This document shows, piece after piece, positions 1-8,406 of a stretch of DNA of 64,000 nucleotides. Location of the stretch: positions 434,001 to 498,000 of the forward strand of contig NZ_JBCDNA010000001.1 of NCBI RefSeq assembly GCF_038433205.1, read 5' to 3'. The translations under genes were made by a program, and so were the position numbers. Source of the stretch: Lutimonas vermicola. Its GTDB lineage: Bacteria; Bacteroidota; Bacteroidia; Flavobacteriales; Flavobacteriaceae. A model generated the notes under the pieces. That model was not told where the DNA came from and did not search any database. It saw nothing but the letters and a program-made list of their open reading frames with translations. Position 1 is the stretch's first letter, and every line of letters begins with the position of its first letter.

Positions 1-1
1 G

Positions 2-376
2 GGCTATTTGCTTTATAGTTCGCTTTATGCAGCAATAGGTGCTGCGGTTGATAATGAGACCGATACACAACAATTCATGTTGCCCATTATGCTTCCTTTA
101 ATGCTGGGGGTTTATATTGGCTTTGCAACGGTTATTAATGATCCACATGGTACTGTGGCTACTGTATTTTCAATGATACCATTTACTTCGCCCATCGTTA
201 TGCTGATGAGGATTCCTTTTGGTGTTCCCTGGTGGCAGATTTTGATGTCGCTAAGCTTGCTCTTTCTGAGTTTTCTGGGCATAGTTTGGATTGCGGCCAA
301 AATATATAGGGTAGGGATCCTGATGTATGGAAAAAAAATAAATTATAAAGAATTAATGAAATGGATAAGGTATTAA
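2..376 (+). CDS. ABC-2 type transporter permease, C-terminal part
   Basis: The frame is open through the left edge, so only about the last 125 codons are present. What is seen is mostly membrane: three hydrophobic stretches (roughly residues 22-45, 50-70 and 74-98 of the visible part) with short polar loops and a short Lys-rich tail. A polar stretch containing NETDTQQ just before the first helix and the IPFTSPIVMLMR loop are typical of the C-terminal half of NatB/YhaP-type ABC-2 permeases, which work in the inner membrane with a separate ATP-binding subunit; that partner is expected upstream, outside the window. The substrate cannot be told. It ends 29 nt before the response regulator on the same strand, so the two may be cotranscribed. 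Confidence 0.7.
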   Translation, partial: GYLLYSSLYAAIGAAVDNETDTQQFMLPIMLPLMLGVYIGFATVINDPHGTVATVFSMIPFTSPIVMLMRIPFGVPWWQILMSLSLLFLSFLGIVWIAAKIYRVGILMYGKKINYKELMKWIRY

Positions 377-405
377 TTTCCATTGCTCTTTAATCAAGAA
401 ACAAC

Positions 406-1569
406 ATGCAGAAAATATTAATTATCGAAGATGAGGACGCAATCAGAAGGGTGCTGGTTAAAATCATTAAAAATGAAAATAACGGTTATGAAGTAGAAGA
501 AGCTGAAAATGGTTTGCAAGGGCTTGAGCTTATACAAACCCATGATTATGACCTTGTGCTATGTGACATTAAAATGCCTAAAATGGATGGGGTGGAAGTT
601 CTGGGGAAGGCCCAGGCCATCAAACCCGAAATACCCTTTATCATGATTTCAGGGCACGGGGAACTGGAAACAGCTGTTCAGACCATGCGGTTGGGAGCAT
701 TTGATTATATTTCAAAACCGCCTGATTTGAATCGTTTGCTAAATGCAATAAGGAATGCGCTCGATAGAAAGAAGTTGCTGGTTGAGAATAAAATCTTAAA
801 GAAAAAGGTCGACAAAAACTATGAGATGATCGGTGAGAGCAAGGAGATCCTCAGAATAAAGGAAATTATTGAAAAAGTAGCTCCTACAGAGGCTCGTGTT
901 TTGATTACGGGAGCAAATGGAACTGGAAAAGAACTGGTTGCACACTGGCTTCATCAGAAAAGCAGCCGTTCAAAAAACCCAATGATAGAAGTGAATTGCG
1001 CAGCGATTCCTTCTGAACTGATTGAGAGCGAGCTATTCGGCCATGTCAAAGGGTCGTTTACAGGGGCAAACAGAGACAGAGCCGGAAAATTTGAAGCTGC
1101 CAACGGTGGAACAATTTTTCTGGATGAGGTAGGGGATATGAGCCTCTCTGCCCAGGCAAAGGTTTTAAGGGCCTTACAGGAAAATAAAATCAGCAGGGTG
1201 GGAAGTGATAAGGACATCAAAGTTGATGTCCGGGTCATTGCGGCTACCAATAAAAATTTGGAGGAGGAAATTTCAAAAGGAAGGTTTAGAGAAGATTTGT
1301 ACCACCGTCTGGCTGTGATTTTGATTGATGTTCCTTCACTTAATGAACGAAAAGAAGATATTCCGTTACTTATTGAATATTTTTCAGATTTGATTGCCGG
1401 TCAGCAGGGCAATACGAAAAGGAAGTTTAGTGAAGGTGCGCTTGAATTGCTTAAAGACTACAACTGGACAGGTAACATCAGGGAACTTCGAAATGTTGTG
1501 GAAAGACTGATGATTCTTGGAGGAGAAGTAATCACTGAGGATGATGTGCGCTTATTTGCCAATAAGTAA
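406..1569 (+). CDS. Sigma-54-type response regulator without a DNA-binding domain
   Basis: This is an NtrC-like two-component regulator of 387 residues. The receiver domain (1-120) keeps the acidic pocket, the phosphoacceptor D54 (LCDIKMP) and K104. The AAA+ domain (about 140-375) shows Walker A GANGTGKE (169-176), the sigma-54 contact loop as GSFTGA (216-221; the usual form is GAFTGA), Walker B IFLDE (237-241) and a sensor II-like WTGNIREL segment. The protein then stops about 25 residues later, with no Fis-type helix-turn-helix, so it is shorter than the 440-480 residues usual for NtrC/AtoC. It presumably activates sigma-54 RNA polymerase from solution or through a partner. No histidine kinase is adjacent. 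The start is the ATG that gives a complete receiver domain. Confidence 0.9.
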   Translation: MQKILIIEDEDAIRRVLVKIIKNENNGYEVEEAENGLQGLELIQTHDYDLVLCDIKMPKMDGVEVLGKAQAIKPEIPFIMISGHGELETAVQTMRLGAFDYISKPPDLNRLLNAIRNALDRKKLLVENKILKKKVDKNYEMIGESKEILRIKEIIEKVAPTEARVLITGANGTGKELVAHWLHQKSSRSKNPMIEVNCAAIPSELIESELFGHVKGSFTGANRDRAGKFEAANGGTIFLDEVGDMSLSAQAKVLRALQENKISRVGSDKDIKVDVRVIAATNKNLEEEISKGRFREDLYHRLAVILIDVPSLNERKEDIPLLIEYFSDLIAGQQGNTKRKFSEGALELLKDYNWTGNIRELRNVVERLMILGGEVITEDDVRLFANK

Positions 1570-1595
1570 GTCGGGCCAGTCTTTTCCAAGGACCA

Positions 1596-2048
1596 TTATT
1601 TGTTTTCAGGCCTTCTCTTTCGGTACTCGGACAAGAGTCTCTTGTTGAAATTCATTTCTGCGACGTATAATTTCATCAGTTTGACCGGAGGAAGTATTTT
1701 AGAAAGCTCTTTATACATTTCTTCTTTGGTCTCGGCAGCTTCCTGCTCCAGTGCCAGCATATCAAAAAGGGTCTTTCTTGCATCTGAGTCACTCAGGTTT
1801 TCAGGACCTCCTAATTCTTTAATTCGATGTTTTTCTCTCCTGACTTTTTCCACTTTTAACTGAAACATTCTTTTGTCGTATTTATTGTAGACGGGCCAAA
1901 ATTTCTCAGCCTCGGAAGAACTCAGATCAAGTTCCTGGGTAATATAGGCTGTTTTATATGCTCTCATACGTTCTTTACCTCCTTCCTGGGCGCTGACCTC
2001 CTTTGAAAAAACGAGGATCAAAAATACCATGATCAATATCTTTTTCAT
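1596..2048 (-). CDS. Spy/CpxP-like periplasmic helical protein (sensor of ECF sigma)
   Basis: A 150-residue exported protein. Residues 1-20 form a signal peptide ending VSA-Q; the rest is charged and helical, with an LDLSSSEAEKFWPVY segment followed by long Lys/Arg/Glu-rich helices. Bacteroidota genomes often carry such proteins directly behind an ECF sigma factor and an anti-sigma protein, where they are annotated as sensors of ECF-type sigma factors. The gene starts 4 nt after the anti-sigma stop, so it is the third gene of that operon. A role in sensing envelope stress or a ligand and passing this to the membrane anti-sigma factor is inferred from position and fold type only. Confidence 0.6.
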   Translation of the reverse strand: MKKILIMVFLILVFSKEVSAQEGGKERMRAYKTAYITQELDLSSSEAEKFWPVYNKYDKRMFQLKVEKVRREKHRIKELGGPENLSDSDARKTLFDMLALEQEAAETKEEMYKELSKILPPVKLMKLYVAEMNFNKRLLSEYRKRRPENK

Positions 2049-2052
2049 ACTG

Positions 2053-2625
2053 TTAATTTTCTATAATTATGTTTTCAATATCTATATCATTCAAATAGTC
2101 GAATACCTCTTCATCTGTATAAAGAGGATTTTCCAATTCAATGTCGCTAAAGGCTTCAGCAATCTCATTTGAATTGAAATAAATCAAATCAGCCTCTATC
2201 CAATTTGCTATTTCCTGATCCTGTAAAAGCAGCTGATTGTCGGTGTTTTTATCAGTATTCATGTATTGAATGCCAAAAAACAACAAAATGGAAGCTGCAA
2301 TTGATAAATAAAACACCCGGTAATTTCGATTATTGAGAGGGATAATTCTAGGATACTTAGTTTTCGTTAGTTTAGACTCAAGTTGATCAAAATATCCTTT
2401 AGGAACGATGAGCCCATGCTTTCTGCCAATCTTATCCAAAGCAGTTGTATCAGGGATCTTTTGAATTTTCATTTCTTTGTCCAAGTCTTTTAAATTCGAA
2501 TTTTCCAAATCCTGAAAAGTTATACCCAAGCGATCTTCCAGTGTTTCAAGATAGCCTTTGGGTACAGTAAAACCAGTACCTGATGTTTTTATTTTACTCA
2601 ATATGCTCTTTTTTTCTCGGTCCAT
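2053..2625 (-). CDS. Putative membrane anti-sigma factor
   Basis: A 190-residue protein with one transmembrane helix at about 103-121 and a short acidic periplasmic tail. The cytoplasmic part carries the same short motif twice, VPKGY followed by LExxL, at 21-31 and 74-85. It sits 14 nt behind the ECF sigma gene and 4 nt ahead of the Spy-like gene, which is the usual place for the anti-sigma factor of such operons. It has no zinc-binding anti-sigma motif (HxxxCxxC), so the sigma-binding mode, if it exists, would differ from ZAS proteins. The function is inferred from context; the sequence alone does not match a family I can name. Confidence 0.5.
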   Translation of the reverse strand: MDREKKSILSKIKTSGTGFTVPKGYLETLEDRLGITFQDLENSNLKDLDKEMKIQKIPDTTALDKIGRKHGLIVPKGYFDQLESKLTKTKYPRIIPLNNRNYRVFYLSIAASILLFFGIQYMNTDKNTDNQLLLQDQEIANWIEADLIYFNSNEIAEAFSDIELENPLYTDEEVFDYLNDIDIENIIIEN

Positions 2626-2639
2626 TTTAAATAGCTCTT

Positions 2640-3185
2640 CTAGTCTGTGATCACTAATAGTGACTCAATTTTTTTCCTCGCATGGTGATATGAAGCTTTT
2701 AAAGCACCTACGGAAGTATCTAAAATATCAGAAATTTCTTGATACTTCATTTCGTCGAAATACCTCATATTAAATACTAATTGCTGCTTTTGAGGCAAGC
2801 TTATGATTGCTTTTTGCAATTTTAATTGAATCTCGTCACCATCAAAATGAATGTCAGCCTTAAGGTTCTGAACCCTTTGTTCTTGCAGCTCAGTAAGGCC
2901 AGTATTCATCTGTTTGGCTTTTTTGTTTAAAAAAGTGATTGACTCATTCGTTGCAATTCTGTACATCCATGAATAGAGTTTGCTGTCGCCCTTAAAACTG
3001 TCGATATGCTTAAATACTTTTATAAAGGTGTTTTGCAATATGTCATCAGTGTCTTCATGGTTCAATACAATTTTCCTTATGTGCCAGTACAGCCGCTCTT
3101 TATGCGTCGATACGAGGATGCGATAAGATGCTTCCCTGGTCTGGGGATTCTTCAATTGACCAATAAGAACTTCCTCGTCAAACAC
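2640..3185 (-). CDS. ECF-family RNA polymerase sigma factor
   Basis: A 181-residue extracytoplasmic-function sigma factor. Region 2 is at about 25-90, with the core-binding segment DDILQNTFIKVFKH (47-60) and the -10 recognition helix around YSWMYRIATN (71-80). Region 4 is at about 125-178, with LPQKQQLVFNMRYF followed by the helix-turn-helix YQEISDILDTSVGALKASYHHAR that binds the -35 element. The size and the two-domain layout are standard. It is the first gene of a three-gene minus-strand unit with an anti-sigma-like membrane protein and a periplasmic helical protein, so it probably answers an envelope signal and may control its own operon. Confidence 0.92.
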   Translation of the reverse strand: MFDEEVLIGQLKNPQTREASYRILVSTHKERLYWHIRKIVLNHEDTDDILQNTFIKVFKHIDSFKGDSKLYSWMYRIATNESITFLNKKAKQMNTGLTELQEQRVQNLKADIHFDGDEIQLKLQKAIISLPQKQQLVFNMRYFDEMKYQEISDILDTSVGALKASYHHARKKIESLLVITD

Positions 3186-3266
3186 TAATTTTTATTTATT
3201 TAGACTCCTTAAGCACTGAAAAGTTTAAAGTTCCTCAAAAAAAATGAAAATAGTTTTAAATATACG

Positions 3267-5723
3267 TTAAAATCTCATGGATAATTTCAGGTTGAGAACC
3301 CTGCTGCTTAGGTAATTTGGAATGGCAACATAGCGATTGGAAGATACGTCTTTGACCCAGGTATTGGTAATTGAATTTTGGTTGTCGAACATATTAAACA
3401 ATTCCAATCCTGCCGAGAGCTGCTTGAATTTTTTCTGCCATGCAGCTTTTGCCGGATTATTAAAATCAACAAAAACATAGGAAATGCCAATATCTGATCT
3501 AAAATAAGCCTTCAAACGGTTTTGGTATAAATAAGGATCGGCATAGGAGGGAGACCCCCCGGGTACCCCGGTGTTATAAACCAGGTTTAAATACATTTTA
3601 AGGCTGGGAACCGACGGTACATAATCCTGGAAAAGAAGGGCCAACTTTAATCGCTGATCAGTTGGTCTGGAAATGTATCCCCTGTCATCTATATTCTCCT
3701 CGGTCTGAAGGTATCCGATGCTGAACCAAGATTCTGTTCCGGGCACGAATTCTCCATTGAGCCTCAGATCAATCCCTGCTGCATAGGCTATGGCGTTATT
3801 TTTTGCCCGATACCTGATTCTGACATTATCAATTGTAAAAGGGTTTACTTCGGTGAGATGCTTGTAATATATTTCACTGATAAGTTTAAAGGGCCTCCCC
3901 CACATGGCAAAACTATAGTCATGTCCGAAAACTATATGTACCGATTTTTGAGCTTTTACTTCAGGATGAACAACCCCTAAGGAGTCACGTAATTCACGGT
4001 AAAAGGGAGGTTGATAGTACAGACCTCCTGAAACCCTGAACAGCATGTCTTTGTCCCAGTTTGGTTTAATTGCGAATTGACCCCTGGGACTAATAACTGT
4101 ATGAGAGTCAGATTCAAGATCATCACCGCTAATTTGCCAATGTTGGGCCCTAAGCCCTAAATTATACCATACTTTATGGTCGTTTATATTAGATTTTTTA
4201 CTCCACTGCCCAAAACCTGAGACACGCTGTATTGTAACATCGTTAGTTGCGTTGACACTGACAAATGGAACGATAGGGCCGTTAAAGGGAGTATAGGGTT
4301 GGTCATTTCCTGGCGTCAGAAATGGAGGCCTTAAAGAGAATCCGGATGAATCCACAACCTGGAATTCATTAATCCTGTCTTTTATGTTTTCGTGTTGGTA
4401 TTTTGCTCCAAATTCAAAAAGGTTAGAGGCTTTTCTCCAATTTGCCGTGACTTTTATGCTGTTGATCTGTGCTTTGAGATTATTTCTTGCATGATCTAAT
4501 TGAGATCCTATAGTCTGAACGAAACTGGTATTGCCAAAATCATCCGAGCCAAAATTGGCATCAACTTCTCCTAAGCCATAAAAGGATAGTATATCATAGT
4601 ATTCCTGTTCCTGAGTATTGTAGGAAGATGCCGTTAAAGAGACTGAAAAATCTTCTGAAAATTTATAATTTCCCTTTAAGGCACCAAAAATAGTCTCGTA
4701 TTGATCTTCCTCTTTTCCTTCATAATTCACTACATATGACAATGGGTTTGTTAAGGTCCCAAAATTTGTTTGTCTTGATCTTGGTGTAAAATCAAAATTA
4801 TTGAGGGAATAACTACCCAGAAAATCCAATGAGAATTTTTCACTGAAATCATATGAGAGATACATCTGAACATCAGTAAAATTAGGATTGAAATTTGCAT
4901 CCACATCATTACTGTTGAGAAATAAACTATTGTTTCTGTATCTGGCGCCAACAAGGGCTTTAAACTTTTCATTTTTCGACAAACCCTCAACAGATGCCGA
5001 GGCACCCAGAAAACTCGCCTCAAAACTTGCTCCAAAACGAGAAGGCTTGCGATAAGTGATGTCGAGAACCGAAGATAATTTGTCACCGTATTTTGCTTGA
5101 AAACCTCCTGCCGAGAAATCGACATTTTGGGTCAATTCGGGGTTTACAAAACTCAATCCTTCCTGCCGACCTGACCTTATAAGAAAAGGGCGGTAAATTT
5201 CTATGCCATTGACATAAACAAGGTTTTCTTCAAAACTCCCGCCTCTGACATTGTATTGAGTGCTTAATTCGTTATTGAAATTTACACCGGGAAGTAATTT
5301 TAAAACACTCTCTATTCCCTGATTGGCGCTTGGTAATTGTTTAACGGTTCTGCTTTCAATACCTATTAACCCTTGACTATTGGCTCTTTCATCAATAATG
5401 ATAATCTCATCAATTGATTCTGTTTTATTGTATAAACGAGGAGAGAAATAGAGTGTTTTGCCTTTTTGAACCCTAAAGGTTTTTGAGAAACTGTTATAAG
5501 AAACATGCCCATACCTTATGGTTACACTTCTTCCTGCCGGAATCAGGATCTCATAGGAGCCATCCTGATCAGTTACCGTCCCAAGGCCTCCAATGCTTAT
5601 AGTGGCATTTTCTATAGGATTATTGATACTGTCTAATACCTTGCCCTTGATAGTAGCGGTTTGTCCTGATAGTATTTGAACAGAAAAACTAAAAAGAAAA
5701 ATGGTTAGAAACTTTGCTTTCAA
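3267..5723 (-). CDS. TonB-dependent receptor with carboxypeptidase-regulatory-like domain
   Basis: An 818-residue outer-membrane receptor. Residues 1-20 are a signal peptide ending LSGQ. Residues 22-105 are a carboxypeptidase-D regulatory-like beta sandwich (ATIKGKVLDSINNPIENATI), as is common in Bacteroidota. The plug follows at about 115-225 (VLKLLPGVNFNNEL and YNVRGGSFEENLVYVNGIEI), then a long beta barrel ending in an aromatic C-terminal strand (LKLSMRF). Such proteins take up a ligand with energy from TonB-ExbBD. No susD partner lies beside it, so the ligand is unlikely to be inferred from context. It starts 14 nt after the M23 peptidase gene, so the two are probably one transcript. Confidence 0.93.
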   Translation of the reverse strand: MKAKFLTIFLFSFSVQILSGQTATIKGKVLDSINNPIENATISIGGLGTVTDQDGSYEILIPAGRSVTIRYGHVSYNSFSKTFRVQKGKTLYFSPRLYNKTESIDEIIIIDERANSQGLIGIESRTVKQLPSANQGIESVLKLLPGVNFNNELSTQYNVRGGSFEENLVYVNGIEIYRPFLIRSGRQEGLSFVNPELTQNVDFSAGGFQAKYGDKLSSVLDITYRKPSRFGASFEASFLGASASVEGLSKNEKFKALVGARYRNNSLFLNSNDVDANFNPNFTDVQMYLSYDFSEKFSLDFLGSYSLNNFDFTPRSRQTNFGTLTNPLSYVVNYEGKEEDQYETIFGALKGNYKFSEDFSVSLTASSYNTQEQEYYDILSFYGLGEVDANFGSDDFGNTSFVQTIGSQLDHARNNLKAQINSIKVTANWRKASNLFEFGAKYQHENIKDRINEFQVVDSSGFSLRPPFLTPGNDQPYTPFNGPIVPFVSVNATNDVTIQRVSGFGQWSKKSNINDHKVWYNLGLRAQHWQISGDDLESDSHTVISPRGQFAIKPNWDKDMLFRVSGGLYYQPPFYRELRDSLGVVHPEVKAQKSVHIVFGHDYSFAMWGRPFKLISEIYYKHLTEVNPFTIDNVRIRYRAKNNAIAYAAGIDLRLNGEFVPGTESWFSIGYLQTEENIDDRGYISRPTDQRLKLALLFQDYVPSVPSLKMYLNLVYNTGVPGGSPSYADPYLYQNRLKAYFRSDIGISYVFVDFNNPAKAAWQKKFKQLSAGLELFNMFDNQNSITNTWVKDVSSNRYVAIPNYLSSRVLNLKLSMRF

Positions 5724-5737
5724 GGGGTTTTCAAGGT

Positions 5738-7435
5738 TTAATTCTTCTTGTTAAACGTTGTGGTAAATGTAGTGGAATTATTTACATTATCTGTTACAAC
5801 CACTTTTAAATTATGCAGGGTGCCTTCCAGAGCTTTATCGCTAAAATCATAGGTAAGAATACCATTTTTTGGATTAAAGGCCATGCGGATCCATTCTCCA
5901 TCTATTTCAGCACGATATGATTTGATCCCTGATCCTTTATCGTGAATTTTCACTTTCAACGTGCTGAATTTTGTGAGCCATTGCTCGTCTTTAAAATTGT
6001 AATTTTTAATGCTAGGTCTATCATTATCATTTATTAATGTAAACTCACCTAATCCTTTACTTAAAGTATATAGCGTGTTGTCTTTTCTCTTGGTGCTAAC
6101 GTAAAACAATTTGCCGTAACGATTTTTTTTGGCAATATATAGAGTTTTTAATTCTTCTTGACTGTATTTTGAGACGTCGAATGAAAGCCGAAAACTTTTA
6201 TGAACAGGAACACTGCTATTGTGTAATTTGACAATTCCATTTTCGCGAGAATAATCAAAATAGAAATCTTCGTAGAAAATGTTTTTGGGGAAATAAGCGG
6301 TAATCACAGAATCCTTAATGGTATTGGCCTGATCGGCTTTAAAAAAATGGGCTGTTTTTTCTACTTTTTTGGGGATAATGATAGAGTCCTTTTTTCCATT
6401 GATAGGAATAATCAGCTTCGTCTCGTTGCCTTCAAAGTCTTTGGCAATAATTGAAACCGTGTATTCCAGGCTGTCTTTTATATTGATAAAGCCATTTTTT
6501 GTGAGTTTTTTATAAAGACTGAGGTTATTTATTTCATGATCGACAAAACACTTCTGAACTCTTTGTTTTAATTTAATGAGCCGCTCATAATCAATATACG
6601 AGTTGATCAATCTGGATTCATCAAAAGAGAATTTGTCGGCCGTAAATTGAAAAACCTTTTCTCCATTGACAAACATATCCAATGAATAAAGCCCATTTCT
6701 GTTAATGGCTCCATCCAGCCTGTCGTAGGCATTTATTCCAAAGCCAATTTCCCCATGTGCAGTAATGGGGTTTGCAAGTAAATCACCATCATATTGCCGG
6801 TTAAAGACCAATTGAACATTTTCAGAAGATTGATTTACCTGTGAACTGCCATTTTTAGAATAAGCAAATGCATTTTGAATGGTCGGGTTTTTATGATCCG
6901 GAACATTTAATCCAAAAAGCATGGGATTAAGGATGTTTGATTTTACATCTCTTATTTCATAATGGAGGTGAGGACCGCCAGAACTCCCTGAATTTCCGCT
7001 TAGCGCAATCACCTCACCTTTCTTTACTTTTAATTCAGACGACTTCGGATAGAGCCTTATTGTAAAGCTTTCCTTTTCGTATTGTTTTTTTCGCACATAG
7101 GCATCGATCTTGGGTGAAAATTCCTGCAGATGTGCGTAGACCGTGGTATATCCATTTGGATGCGTAATGTAAAGGGCATTTCCGTAGCCCCAAAGGGAAA
7201 CATTTATTCTTGAGACATACCCATCAGCAGATGCCAAAACTTTATGTCCTGATACTTTTTGAGTTTTTATGTCAAGGCCTGCATGGAAATGATTTGTTCG
7301 TAACTCACCGAAGGTACCCGACAAAACCAGAGGAATTTCCAGAGGATTATCGAAGTAATCCTTAGCGATTTCGTCTTGAGGGAAAGCAATATTTGTCATT
7401 CCCAGAAAAAAAAATATAATAATTTTTCGGTGCAT
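5738..7435 (-). CDS. M23 family (LytM-type) zinc metallopeptidase
   Basis: The frame is open further upstream, but the start is placed at the ATG at 7433-7435 because it gives a proper signal peptide (MHRKIIIFFFLGMTNIAFPQ); the longer version would bury it behind 22 extra residues. The mature protein opens with an M23 domain: HAGLD (H51, D55), VYAHL (H102) and HLHYE (H158) supply the two-His/one-Asp zinc site and the catalytic His, so it should be an active endopeptidase of peptidoglycan cross-links or of Gly-rich peptides. The remaining 400 residues are beta-rich, Ig-like repeats of unknown role. The downstream TonB receptor is 14 nt away. Total length is 565 residues. Confidence 0.88.
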   Translation of the reverse strand: MHRKIIIFFFLGMTNIAFPQDEIAKDYFDNPLEIPLVLSGTFGELRTNHFHAGLDIKTQKVSGHKVLASADGYVSRINVSLWGYGNALYITHPNGYTTVYAHLQEFSPKIDAYVRKKQYEKESFTIRLYPKSSELKVKKGEVIALSGNSGSSGGPHLHYEIRDVKSNILNPMLFGLNVPDHKNPTIQNAFAYSKNGSSQVNQSSENVQLVFNRQYDGDLLANPITAHGEIGFGINAYDRLDGAINRNGLYSLDMFVNGEKVFQFTADKFSFDESRLINSYIDYERLIKLKQRVQKCFVDHEINNLSLYKKLTKNGFINIKDSLEYTVSIIAKDFEGNETKLIIPINGKKDSIIIPKKVEKTAHFFKADQANTIKDSVITAYFPKNIFYEDFYFDYSRENGIVKLHNSSVPVHKSFRLSFDVSKYSQEELKTLYIAKKNRYGKLFYVSTKRKDNTLYTLSKGLGEFTLINDNDRPSIKNYNFKDEQWLTKFSTLKVKIHDKGSGIKSYRAEIDGEWIRMAFNPKNGILTYDFSDKALEGTLHNLKVVVTDNVNNSTTFTTTFNKKN

Positions 7436-7539
7436 ATGGGCGCTAAAATAACAATAAGCTTTGATACAAAAAAATGAATATTTTAAGTGATTATGATTCA
7501 ATATATTGTCTAAGATTTTATGGATTTTCGTGAAAATAG

Positions 7540-7570
7540 TTGTTTTATATGAATAGGTATCTTAAATTTG
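7540..7570 (+). promoter_or_regulatory. Predicted promoter of the coiled-coil/zapA genes
   Basis: TTG at 7540-7542 and TAAATTTG at 7563-7570 are spaced by 20 nt. This fits the known Bacteroidota housekeeping promoter (TTG, 17-23 nt, TAnnTTTG). The -7 element lies 26 nt before the ATG of the coiled-coil gene. This is pattern matching only. Confidence 0.5.
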
Positions 7571-7596
7571 TTGCAATTGTTTGATTCTTTGAGTTG

Positions 7597-7887
7597 ATGA
7601 ATAAATTATTTGAAATAGTGGGGAACCTGGAAGCCAAGCTTTCAAAAATATTGGGTAAATACGCTATTTTGCAGCAGGAAAATTTGAAATTGATCCAGCA
7701 AAAAAATAATCTTCAACATCAGTTGGATAAGCAGCAGGAAGTGATCGAAGAACTGGAAAGAAAATATGAGTCACTGCGGGTTGCAAATACAATTGTAGGC
7801 AGCAAAGAAGATAAGCATGCAACAAAGCTTAAAATAAATACTTTGATTCGGGAAATCGATAAGTGTATTGTTCAATTAAGTGACTAG
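7597..7887 (+). CDS. Small coiled-coil protein upstream of zapA
   Basis: A 96-residue protein that is almost entirely one heptad-rich coiled coil (about residues 5-65: leucines and isoleucines among Gln/Lys/Glu), followed by a short polar linker and a C-terminal amphipathic segment. The start is taken at the ATG at 7597 and not at the TTG just before it, because the ATG is the stronger start and sits a normal distance behind the predicted promoter. It ends 8 nt before zapA on the same strand. Its size, coiled-coil nature and pairing with zapA recall ZapB, the ZapA partner in gamma-proteobacteria, but no homology can be claimed from the sequence; a division role is inference. Confidence 0.75.
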   Translation: MNKLFEIVGNLEAKLSKILGKYAILQQENLKLIQQKNNLQHQLDKQQEVIEELERKYESLRVANTIVGSKEDKHATKLKINTLIREIDKCIVQLSD

Positions 7888-7895
7888 AAAATAAA

Positions 7896-8189
7896 ATGAT
7901 TAACAATCTGAAGATCAAAGTTACCATAGGAGACAGGGTATATCCGCTTACTATAAAAGACGAGAGTGAGGAAGAGGGAATTAGAAAAGCGGTGAAGAAG
8001 ATTAATGAAATGGTAAAGCAATTTGAGCAGAATTACGAAGTGAGAGATAAACAGGATGTTTTGGCTATGTGTGCGTTGCAATTTGCATCCCAGAAAGAAG
8101 TTAAAAATGTCCATGAGAATCAGGATTCAAAACAATTGGAAAGTAAGTTATTGGAATTGAATGAATTATTAAATTCCCATCTTGCATAA
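7896..8189 (+). CDS. zapA: Cell division protein ZapA
   Basis: A 97-residue protein with the ZapA fold: an N-terminal beta strand region (INNLKIKVTIGDRVYPLTI), the helix with EEGIRKAVKKINEMVKQFEQNY, then a long coiled-coil helix holding the family signature KQDVLAMCALQFA. ZapA binds FtsZ filaments and bundles them at the division site in the cytoplasm. The gene follows a coiled-coil gene by 8 nt and is followed by a 6S-type RNA and rny. The zapA to 6S RNA order is also the one seen around ssrS in Escherichia coli. Confidence 0.88.
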   Translation: MINNLKIKVTIGDRVYPLTIKDESEEEGIRKAVKKINEMVKQFEQNYEVRDKQDVLAMCALQFASQKEVKNVHENQDSKQLESKLLELNELLNSHLA

Positions 8190-8210
8190 GTTCTTTAAAG
8201 AAAACAATTA

Positions 8211-8395
8211 CTGCCTACATTAGTTATTTGTTTAATAAACTCAACACTATCAATTTAAAAAGGATGAGTTTTTAAAGCGAAAGCGTGCCTAACCAAGCAA
8301 TTTTAATTGCTTTAAAATTGGATACTTGACCTTTAAGTTAGTCCTAAACTTGTTAATTGGAGTTTACAAAACCGTAACCGATGTAGGCTTTTTTT
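8211..8395 (+). ncRNA. ssrS: 6S RNA candidate (Flavobacteria-type)
   Basis: The 217-nt gap between zapA and rny folds on itself as a long, interrupted hairpin. Base pairing seen directly: GCCTACAT (8213-8220) with ATGTAGGC (8381-8388); GTTA (8223-8226) with TAAC (8375-8378); AAACTC (8237-8242) with GAGTTT (8360-8365); CAATT (8251-8255) with AATTG (8355-8359); and an inner hairpin GCAATT/AATTGC (8297-8310). A T-run follows at 8389-8395. A closing stem, internal bulges and an unpaired centre are the plan of 6S RNA, which binds the housekeeping RNA polymerase. A Flavobacteria-specific 6S RNA class is known, and the position after zapA also fits. The exact ends are estimated from the pairing. Confidence 0.75.
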
Positions 8396-8406
8396 ATATA
8401 TGAATT

